A stretch of 5,007 bases of DNA from Alistipes sp. CAG:268. GTDB taxonomy: Bacteria; Bacteroidota; Bacteroidia; Bacteroidales; Rikenellaceae. Position numbers and translations under genes: made by a program. Below the pieces are notes generated by a model that was given only the letters and a program-made list of their open reading frames with translations, had not been told where the DNA came from and searched no databases. Within the stretch, counting starts at the first letter, position 1. Each line of letters begins with the position of its first letter. The stretch lies in assembly GCA_000434235.1 (NCBI GenBank), contig FR892002.1, positions 21,143 to 26,149 of the forward strand, read 5' to 3'. Below are positions 1 through 5,007 of the stretch, one piece after another.

Positions 1-16
1 TTTGCCAAAGACTCCC

Positions 17-41
17 GCGAAAATGGCAGCAGTCGCTGTCC
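17..41 (-). terminator. Weak hairpin after the regulator gene, possible terminator
   Basis: Read on the minus strand just past the regulator's stop codon, GGACAGC and GCTGCC can pair around a GACT loop. This gives six base pairs with one bulged A, followed by ATTTTC. The stem is short and the T tract is only four long, so this is a weak candidate for an intrinsic terminator. Nothing else is recognisable in bases 1-48. Confidence 0.22.
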
Positions 42-48
42 AGCCGCC

Positions 49-660
49 TTACGCGAGGACATACCCCTCTTCGCTTTTGCGCAGGACTCCCTGGCGGACC
101 AGCTGGGCGATCGTCCGCGACAGGGAGGGGCGTGTGACGCCGAGGATGAAGGCCGTCTCTTGAAGGTTCTGTACAGCCGGGTTTTTCTCCAGATAGCCGA
201 TCAGCCGCGACGAGAGGGTCTGCAGGGCGAACTGCTGCACGCGGCTGGTCAGGAAACGGCTGTGGTCCGAGAGAATGGAGAGGAAGTTGCGCAGTACGGC
301 CGTATCGCTTTCAATCAGGGCAAGCAGACTCTCCCGGCTGACGATCCACAGCCGGCACTCCGTGTTGGCGATGACCGATACCGGGAAGGTATTCTCCGTG
401 GCGAAGAGAAATGCAGAGGCCAGCACGTCGGGAGCCGCCAGGGTATCGAGCGTGAATTCGCGCCCCTCTTCGTTGGTCATCTGCACGCGGACGCTCCCCT
501 CGCACAGCAGCAGCAACGAACGGCAGACGCTGTTCTGCATGGCGATGAACTCGCCTTTGCGGTAGTTGGCGATACGCGAGGGCGATTTCTCGAGAATCGG
601 ATCGACAAGTGTGCGGTTGCAACCCCGGAACAGGGGCATGTCGTAAAATTCACATTCCAT
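49..660 (-). CDS. Crp/Fnr-family transcriptional regulator
   Basis: This 203-residue protein has the Crp/Fnr plan and near-normal family length (E. coli CRP is about 210). Residues about 5-120 form the N-terminal cNMP-binding-type beta roll, with GEFIAMQ at 36-42 and LLLLCEGSVRVQ at 49-60. A dimerisation helix follows at about 120-145, then a C-terminal winged helix-turn-helix at about 145-203. The likely recognition helix starts at TRPSLSR (176-182) and continues IAQLVRQGVL. Aligned by eye to FNR, Ser181 and Arg182 match FNR's DNA-contacting Ser and Arg, while Pro178 replaces the Glu found in CRP and FNR. The cAMP-contacting cassette of true CRP (G-E..RSA) is not evident in the matching stretch around 78-100, so cAMP is an unlikely ligand. 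The cysteines (3, 14, 46, 53, 102) do not reproduce FNR's iron-sulfur spacing. The signal is unknown; redox or nitrosative sensors of the HcpR/DNR type are one possibility. It is divergent from the lipoprotein operon and shares a palindrome-containing control region with it. The start is the ATG at 660-658, and the stop is TAA at 51-49. Confidence 0.93.
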   Translation of the reverse strand: MECEFYDMPLFRGCNRTLVDPILEKSPSRIANYRKGEFIAMQNSVCRSLLLLCEGSVRVQMTNEEGREFTLDTLAAPDVLASAFLFATENTFPVSVIANTECRLWIVSRESLLALIESDTAVLRNFLSILSDHSRFLTSRVQQFALQTLSSRLIGYLEKNPAVQNLQETAFILGVTRPSLSRTIAQLVRQGVLRKSEEGYVLA

Positions 661-692
661 AAGATTTTGATCTGTCGATTGTTGTGCCGGTC

Positions 693-708
693 CGTAACAA
701 ATGTTACG
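693..708. promoter_or_regulatory. Perfect 16-bp palindrome, probable Crp/Fnr-type operator
   Basis: CGTAACA-AA-TGTTACG is an exact inverted repeat with seven-base arms and a two-base centre. Viewed as GTAAC-N4-GTTAC it has the five-four-five layout of FNR sites; with the outer bases it fits the CRP-type five-six-five layout. It lies 33 bp upstream of the regulator's start codon, and its centre (700.5) is about 40 bp upstream of the predicted rightward transcription start (about 741). This suggests autoregulation plus class II-style control of the lipoprotein operon. That the divergent regulator binds it is inference. Confidence 0.6.
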
Positions 709-729
709 CCAAGATCCGTATCGTGCCTC

Positions 730-737
730 TAATTTTG
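730..737 (+). promoter_or_regulatory. Rightward Bacteroidota -7 box (TAATTTTG)
   Basis: TAATTTTG matches the Bacteroidota sigma-ABfr -7 consensus TAnnTTTG at every fixed position. Transcription would begin near 741 and leave a leader of about 70 nt before the ATG at 813. No good TTTG -33 box lies 19-21 nt upstream. The right arm of the 693-708 palindrome is close to that place, as expected for a promoter that needs an activator. One exact match could arise by chance in this interval. Confidence 0.45.
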
Positions 738-761
738 CGCCGGATTTTGGACGGGGTGCGT

Positions 762-796
762 CGGTCGGGTCGATCGGACGCTGCGCAGCCCGACTG
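762..796. other. GC-rich hairpin in the operon leader
   Basis: CGGTCGGG (762-769) pairs with CCCGACTG (789-796), giving eight base pairs including one G-T pair around a 19-base loop. The loop edge overlaps a second small palindrome, GCTGCGCAGC (780-789), which would be an alternative fold. The element lies between the two predicted -7 boxes and ends 16 nt before the first lipoprotein's ATG, so it would be in the 5' leader of that mRNA. Local GC content makes such a stem possible by chance. Confidence 0.28.
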
Positions 797-804
797 CAAA
801 TATA
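797..804 (-). promoter_or_regulatory. Leftward Bacteroidota -7 box (TATATTTG)
   Basis: The minus strand reads TATATTTG, a full match to TAnnTTTG. It would start a leftward transcript near 793, giving the regulator gene a leader of about 130 nt that crosses the 693-708 palindrome. No TTTG -33 box is visible at the usual distance on the minus strand (forward 824-829). The same AT-rich bases are also the A-rich sequence just before the lipoprotein start codon at 813, so part of the match may reflect translation-initiation needs. Confidence 0.42.
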
Positions 805-812
805 CGAAATAC

Positions 813-2678
813 ATGAGACAGATGAGTGGAATAAAGCGATTTTTATGGTTGAGTGCGGTGCTTCTGACCGCCTGCCGGGCCGATGATCCGGCCGACGGCT
901 TTTCCCGCCCGGATGCGGAGGGCGTGGCCTTCCGCATGAGTTGTGCGGGCTATGAGGACGGGAATGTCCGTTCGGACCTCCGGCAGGAGACCGACTACGA
1001 CCGAGTGGAATTTTGTGTGGTGGACGACTCCGGCTCGGCCGTCGGCGGAGTCAAGTGCCTGTACGATCCGGCGGCTTCCGAGGTGCGGATCGAAGGGCTT
1101 CGTGAGGGCGACTACCGTCTGCTGGTGCTGGGTGTCCGGGGCGATGCGGAGGCCGACGGCGTGACGATCCGTACGATCCGCCGTGAGGAGGACGAGTGGT
1201 TGAGCTTCCCCGCCGACCTGCAGCGGCCGCTCGGGGCCGAGTACTTCCATTCGCGCACCCCCTTCTCGGTGGTGGCGCGCAAGGGCCCTTCGGGAACGGA
1301 ACTCGAGGCCGTCGTCGAGGAGGAGGTCATACAGCACCGGATCATCGGGCGGACCGACTTTTCGTTCGCCTTCAACAATCCCTATGTCGAGACGGCGCTG
1401 CAGACCCGGCGCGTCACGCTCCTGGCGCCGCGTTTCCGTACCGGCCTGACGGGCGGCGGTCTCTTCGCGGGTACGGGCGACAGCCCCGACATCGAACTGG
1501 ACCTGGACGAGGCGACAACCTGGCTCTTTCCGCCGACGGTCGAGGATGAGCCGCTTCACGGCGAGGTTGAGCTGACAACGCGCAACTACCGCGGACACAC
1601 CGTCCGGCGTGCCTACGGCTTCACGCTCGGGGAGGTCGCTCCCAACCGCATCGGACGGGTGAGGACGACGGCCGTGCATCCCGACGACGAGTCGGCCACG
1701 GCATTCGTCACCGAACGGACCTTCGAGCGCTTCGGTCTGGAGCGTATCCTGCAGGACGACGAGCCGAAGGAGGTCTACACCGATGCCGCACAGCGGACCT
1801 TCAATACCGCGGCGCCGCTGCAGGTCTCCGTGACCGACGACGGGCGTCTCCACGTCCGCTTCTATTCGCCGCGCGAGGTGACCGGCCTCCTGATTCGGGC
1901 CCGCATCCCCTCGGTCGGCAGCGAGTTCTTCGATCTGGCCTACTTCGACCGGGTCCCGCCCTTCGCGGACTTCTACGGCGAACTGCCGATGTCTACGCGC
2001 AAGACCTTTTGTCGCACGGAGTCGGGGCGGATCGTCGAGGTCGATCCCGTGCCGGCGTCCGAATGGGCCGATGCGGAGTTCCGCCTGGAGTCCGACGATC
2101 CGTTCTGGACGAAGCTCGAGGCCATCGAGCACGGATGGACCATCGGGTTCGACCTCTACGGGGGCGATCCCGAACGGGCCGACGGCGGGCCGGTCGGCAA
2201 CTGGATGGGAATCCGTCCGGTCCATTGCCGCGAGGTGGTGGCCCTGTTCCTGAACTTCACCTACATGATCGACATGCCCGAGCATGAGCAGATCCTGCGC
2301 GCGAATGCCGACCGCCTCTACGGCAACGGAGGCCCGGAGGACAAGGTCACGGTGGAGACGGTCCTCCGCCAGATGCGCCAGCCGCGGACGCTGCGGGTCG
2401 GGCTGGTCTACCCGGGCAACGGCGTGATCGGACTCGGCGGCGGTTCGGTCTTCGGGGCCTACCAGCAGGCCTGGTTCCAGCACTATTTCAACACCTATTC
2501 GTGCGAGATCATGTTCCACGAGCTGGGACACGTGATGGGTTACAACCACAGCAGCTCGTTCACCTACGGGCCCTGGGCGCAGGAGTTGATGAACCGTTTC
2601 TATGTCGAGCACATTGGCGAGATGCCGATCGACTCGCCGTCGTACCTCGACAGCGCACAGAACCCGAACCGATATTAA
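813..2678 (+). CDS. Surface lipoprotein, fimbrillin-like with C-terminal metzincin-type zinc protease motif
   Basis: A 621-residue lipoprotein. The ATG at 813 (or 822, three codons on) is preferred over an upstream in-frame GTG at 684, because it puts a lipoprotein signal at the very N-terminus: basic IKRF, a hydrophobic stretch, then lipobox LTAC with Cys21. RADD follows the Cys, an acidic run like Bacteroidota surface-export signals. Residues about 37-150 look like a FimB/Mfa2 or fimbrillin beta sandwich: GVAFRM (37-42), VRSDL (52-56), DRVEFCVVDDSG, and EGLREGDYRLLVLG (94-107). Residues about 150-300 appear to be a second beta domain, with ATTWLFPP and a late VAPNRIGRVRTTAVHPDD. The C-terminal part contains HELGHVMGYNH at 569-579, an exact HExxHxxGxxH: three zinc-binding His (569, 573, 579) and catalytic Glu570. 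Met594 in QELMNRF, about 15 residues on, may be the Met-turn. Metalloprotease activity on the cell surface is therefore likely, but the substrate is unknown. I cannot assign a named peptidase family. It is the first gene of the operon and ends 18 nt before the next ORF. Confidence 0.85.
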   Translation: MRQMSGIKRFLWLSAVLLTACRADDPADGFSRPDAEGVAFRMSCAGYEDGNVRSDLRQETDYDRVEFCVVDDSGSAVGGVKCLYDPAASEVRIEGLREGDYRLLVLGVRGDAEADGVTIRTIRREEDEWLSFPADLQRPLGAEYFHSRTPFSVVARKGPSGTELEAVVEEEVIQHRIIGRTDFSFAFNNPYVETALQTRRVTLLAPRFRTGLTGGGLFAGTGDSPDIELDLDEATTWLFPPTVEDEPLHGEVELTTRNYRGHTVRRAYGFTLGEVAPNRIGRVRTTAVHPDDESATAFVTERTFERFGLERILQDDEPKEVYTDAAQRTFNTAAPLQVSVTDDGRLHVRFYSPREVTGLLIRARIPSVGSEFFDLAYFDRVPPFADFYGELPMSTRKTFCRTESGRIVEVDPVPASEWADAEFRLESDDPFWTKLEAIEHGWTIGFDLYGGDPERADGGPVGNWMGIRPVHCREVVALFLNFTYMIDMPEHEQILRANADRLYGNGGPEDKVTVETVLRQMRQPRTLRVGLVYPGNGVIGLGGGSVFGAYQQAWFQHYFNTYSCEIMFHELGHVMGYNHSSSFTYGPWAQELMNRFYVEHIGEMPIDSPSYLDSAQNPNRY

Positions 2679-2696
2679 GTACAAGCCAACGATACG

Positions 2697-4934
2697 ATGA
2701 TGATGAAAATAGGAAAATATCTGGGCGCGGCCGCTTTCGCCGTGCTCCTGCATCCGGCATGCAGCGAATCGCCGGAGGATGCCGCCCCGATGCCGGGCGC
2801 GGGGCCGGTGCTGTCGGTCCGTTTCGAGGCCGAGGGGGCGCTGCCTGTCCGGACGGCAGAGGCGGACGATGCGGCGATCGGCCGCGTGACGGGCTTCCGC
2901 TTCGTGCAGGGAACCCTGCACGAGATCCTCGAGGGCGAGTCGCCCTCCGAAGGGCTCCATACGTTTTATCCCACAGCCCTCGAGGGTGAACTGCACTTCG
3001 TGGCCAACGCTCCGGAGGGGCTGTTCGATGCCTTGCGTCCGGGCGGTTCGACCCTTGCGGAGTTTCTCGCACTCGGGGCACCGGTCGGCGCGATGGTCTC
3101 CGACCGGGTGTTGATGACCGGACGCATGGAGCTTCCGGCGGAGTCGGGCCGTGCCGCGACGGTCCGCATGACGCGCAGCGTGGCGCGGGTGGACCTCGTC
3201 TCGGAGGAGCGCGGCGTCGAGGTGCGCAGTGTGTCGATCCGGCCGATCGCCGACCGCGGTTATCTCTTCGCACAGGAGTATCCGGCCGTGCCGGCCGATG
3301 CCGGGGAGACCGAATTCCGAGGGGAATACGGCGAAGGGGAGTTCATGAACAGCCGCCGGACGCTGCTCTACCTCTGTGAACAGCCTTCCGGCGGAATGAC
3401 GGCCGAGGTGGTCGTCGCCTTCGGCGGGGGACTGCACCGCATGACGGCTGCCTTTCCCGCTGACCTCGTGCGCAACCGGATCTATGTGCTGCGGGTCCAT
3501 GGCGCCGGAGCCGATGCCTCCGTGTCGGTTTCCGGAGGAACGTGGGAGGAGGGGGCCTCGGTCGGAACGACCCCCGCTCCCGGCGGGCTGATCGACCCTG
3601 CGGCCTCGTCGCTTCCCGAGGGGGTGACGCTGAATGCCGCGCAGGATTCGGTGCGGGTGGATTCCCGGGGCGGAGAGTTCCGCCTCGCGGTCCGTGCCGA
3701 GGCAGGCACGGAGGTCGAGATTGAGGGCCTCGTGCGCGGCGTGACCGCCTCCGTCGAACCGGCGGCACGGTCGTTCGAGCCGGTAGCGACGGTGGCTGTG
3801 TCGGCCGGGCGGCGTCTGCCGGGCGAATCCCGAGCATACCTCTATCTGAATATCGTCCGGGACGGTGTCCGCCTGGGGCGGATCGCGCTCCTCTTCGAAC
3901 CCAACCCCGTGCAGCTGTCCGGCGGAATCGTGCTCGACGGGGAGGGGAACTGTGACTTCGGCCGCTATGTAGATGGCGAGTTGGGGCGTCTGACGCTTCC
4001 CGAGGGCAAGGTGGCCCGGGTGGAGTTCGACGCGGACGAGGACCCGTGGCTCAAACTGGACGGCGAGGGACGGTCGCTGCGGATCCTGGCCGGCTGGAAG
4101 CCCAACGATCCGAAGGCCGACGGCCGAATGCAGGAGGGCCGCATCGTCATCTCGCAGGCCGACGGCTCGGACGTCGAGCGTTATGCCGTGCGGCGGCGCA
4201 ACTGGGGCCTTCCGGTCGTGGAGATCGGGGGCGTGTGGTGGTGCAAATACAACCTGCGCGGCAACGTGAAGGAGTTCGCTGACCAGATCCCGATCGGCGC
4301 CGATCCGGCGGATGCGGATGCACTGGCCGACTACCTGGCCTCGTGCGACGAGGGGGAGCTGCTGCGTCTGCTGGGCGACCAGTACCAGGCGGGCAATCCG
4401 GAGGGGCTTCCGCTGCGGCACGACGGCGCCTCCTTCTACTACGAGGGGATGCAGTCGGCGGCGCAGAACTTCGGGTCGATCGACCCGGCTGCCATGGCTC
4501 CCGACGGCTACCGGATTCCGGGTTACGACGACTACGCCTTTTTTGCCGGCAGCCGCAACTACAATCTCGGCGGCGTCGGGACGCGGAGCTACCGCAACAT
4601 GGCGGACGACGAGCTCACGGTGCGTATCCTCGAGCGGGAGGCGACACTGCTCGGGCAACGCTACGGCACGATGGCTCTCTATGAGTTCCGCTCGGGAGGG
4701 GCGTGCTGGGTGCTTTGCGGCCTGGGCCATCAGTGGAATACGACGGCGGGCAACATCTCGCCGATGATGTTGCTGCTGGCAACGGCCGGCGACGGTACGA
4801 ACAGCTGGGTCCTGGAGGGGTATGCGCAGGCGGACCGCCCGGGACAGAACTGGCTGAAGTTCGTGGGGCAGAATTCGACCAAGACCCGGATGATCCGGTG
4901 TGTGAAGACGCCGGTGGAGTATATGTACGATTGA
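2697..4934 (+). CDS. Lipoprotein with fimbrillin-like, Ig/BACON-like and FISUMP-like domains
   Basis: A 745-residue protein starting at one of three consecutive ATGs (2697, 2700, 2703). The signal peptide ends LLHPAC with Cys22, a loose lipobox because -3 is His; SESPED follows. Residues about 37-290 resemble Bacteroidota fimbrillin/Mfa-like proteins: LSVRFEAEG, then PVRTAEADD (50-58), GRVTGFRF, a core strand SVARVDL (161-167), LLYLCEQPS, and RNRIYVLRV (259-267) closing at W283. Residues about 300-402 and 403-500 look like two Ig/BACON-type beta domains; the second has CDFGRYVDGELG (from 419) and WKPNDP (467-472). The C-terminus from about 502 resembles the FISUMP (Fibrobacter succinogenes major paralogous) domain: VEIGGVWWCKYNLRG (508-522), QYQAGNPEGL (562-571), APDGYRIPGYDDY (601-613) and terminal IRCVK (733-737). 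FISUMP domains are related to the formylglycine-generating-enzyme/C-lectin-like fold and occur in extracellular proteins. An adhesin or pilus-tip-like role is inferred; no enzyme activity is claimed. Gaps of 18 nt upstream and 17 nt downstream indicate co-transcription. Confidence 0.85.
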   Translation: MMMKIGKYLGAAAFAVLLHPACSESPEDAAPMPGAGPVLSVRFEAEGALPVRTAEADDAAIGRVTGFRFVQGTLHEILEGESPSEGLHTFYPTALEGELHFVANAPEGLFDALRPGGSTLAEFLALGAPVGAMVSDRVLMTGRMELPAESGRAATVRMTRSVARVDLVSEERGVEVRSVSIRPIADRGYLFAQEYPAVPADAGETEFRGEYGEGEFMNSRRTLLYLCEQPSGGMTAEVVVAFGGGLHRMTAAFPADLVRNRIYVLRVHGAGADASVSVSGGTWEEGASVGTTPAPGGLIDPAASSLPEGVTLNAAQDSVRVDSRGGEFRLAVRAEAGTEVEIEGLVRGVTASVEPAARSFEPVATVAVSAGRRLPGESRAYLYLNIVRDGVRLGRIALLFEPNPVQLSGGIVLDGEGNCDFGRYVDGELGRLTLPEGKVARVEFDADEDPWLKLDGEGRSLRILAGWKPNDPKADGRMQEGRIVISQADGSDVERYAVRRRNWGLPVVEIGGVWWCKYNLRGNVKEFADQIPIGADPADADALADYLASCDEGELLRLLGDQYQAGNPEGLPLRHDGASFYYEGMQSAAQNFGSIDPAAMAPDGYRIPGYDDYAFFAGSRNYNLGGVGTRSYRNMADDELTVRILEREATLLGQRYGTMALYEFRSGGACWVLCGLGHQWNTTAGNISPMMLLLATAGDGTNSWVLEGYAQADRPGQNWLKFVGQNSTKTRMIRCVKTPVEYMYD

Positions 4935-4943
4935 GAGAAAAAC

Positions 4944-4950
4944 GGAAGAG
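4944..4950 (+). promoter_or_regulatory. Purine-rich, weakly Shine-Dalgarno-like site
   Basis: GGAAGAG sits in a nearly all-purine gap between the second lipoprotein's stop and the next start codons. Its spacing is 1, 4 or 10 nt to the ATGs at 4952, 4955 and 4961, so it fits the later starts better. Bacteroidota rely little on Shine-Dalgarno pairing, so this is weak evidence. Confidence 0.3.
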
Positions 4951-4951
4951 A

Positions 4952-5007
4952 ATGATGTCGATGAAACGAAAGATATGGATGCTGCTGGCGGCCTTTGCCG
5001 CCGCAGG
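4952..5007 (+). CDS. Partial secreted protein or lipoprotein, N-terminal signal only
   Basis: An open frame begins 17 nt after the previous stop and runs off the window end. It reads MMSMKRKIWMLLAAFAAA. A basic KRK followed by an Ala/Leu-rich hydrophobic stretch is a clear signal-peptide start. Possible starts are 4952, 4955 and 4961; the last gives the most typical signal peptide (MKRKIWMLLAAF) and the best spacing from GGAAGAG. No lipobox Cys is reached before the sequence ends, so lipoprotein or ordinary secretion cannot be decided. Position and spacing make it the third gene of the same operon. By context it may be another fimbrillin-type surface protein, but nothing visible in the sequence shows this. 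Confidence 0.7.
   Translation, partial: MMSMKRKIWMLLAAFAAA

Noticed and set aside
160..732. A 190-codon plus-strand frame opposite the regulator gene
   Set aside because: It overlaps the well-supported Crp/Fnr gene on the other strand, has no recognisable domain, and runs through the divergent control region.
684..812. Upstream GTG start that extends the first lipoprotein by 43 residues
   Set aside because: It would bury the lipoprotein signal peptide inside the protein, and it begins upstream of both the palindrome and the predicted transcription start. The ATG at 813 gives a proper signal peptide and lipobox.
2560..3273. A 237-codon minus-strand frame rich in Arg and Pro
   Set aside because: Its composition is that expected from the antisense of GC-rich coding DNA, and it spans the junction of two real genes.
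843..4730. A 1295-codon open frame on the minus strand across both lipoprotein genes
   Set aside because: It is in exact codon register with the plus-strand genes, which share a frame. It stays open because TTA, CTA and TCA codons are avoided in this GC-rich coding sequence. Its translation is rich in Arg, His and Pro and shows no domain, while the plus strand has clear lipoprotein signals and motifs.
1..5007. CRISPR arrays, tRNA or rRNA genes, insertion sequences, integrase or attachment sites
   Set aside because: No spaced direct repeats, tRNA-like cloverleaf, transposase-like frame or terminal inverted repeats were seen on reading both strands.

Overview
The window looks like chromosomal DNA from a GC-rich Bacteroidota, most like the Alistipes/Rikenellaceae type. 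The evidence is two complete surface-lipoprotein genes, a third secreted-type N-terminus, fimbrillin-like and FISUMP-like domain signatures, a lack of strong Shine-Dalgarno sites, and intergenic TAnnTTTG elements (the Bacteroidota -7 promoter box). The genus is an inference; the phylum is well supported.

Layout. Positions 1-48 are the 3' flank of the first gene, with only a weak hairpin. Positions 49-660 (minus) encode a Crp/Fnr-superfamily regulator. Positions 661-812 are a compact divergent control region. It holds a perfect 16-bp palindrome (CGTAACA-AA-TGTTACG, 693-708), a rightward -7 box (730-737), a GC-rich hairpin (762-796) and a leftward -7 box (797-804). To the right is a tight same-strand run of three genes with gaps of 18 and 17 nt, almost certainly one operon. 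The first (813-2678) is a lipoprotein with fimbrillin/FimB-like beta-sandwich features and a C-terminal metzincin-type zinc-protease motif (HELGHVMGYNH). The second (2697-4934) is a 745-residue lipoprotein with an N-terminal fimbrillin-like region, two Ig/BACON-like beta regions and a C-terminal FISUMP-like (C-type-lectin-like fold) domain. The third (4952 onward) is only an N-terminal signal sequence cut by the window end.

How the parts may work together (inference). The regulator probably binds the palindrome. Its centre lies about 40 bp upstream of the predicted rightward start, the spacing of a class II Crp/Fnr activator site. The leftward transcript of the regulator gene would run through the same site, so activation of the surface operon and self-repression could be coupled. 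The operon would put on the cell surface a protease-bearing, pilus-related lipoprotein and an adhesin-like, tip-subunit-like lipoprotein. The most interesting point is the metzincin-type motif in a fimbrillin-like lipoprotein, co-transcribed with a fimbrillin/FISUMP protein. I know of no named system with this pair, but I could not search databases.
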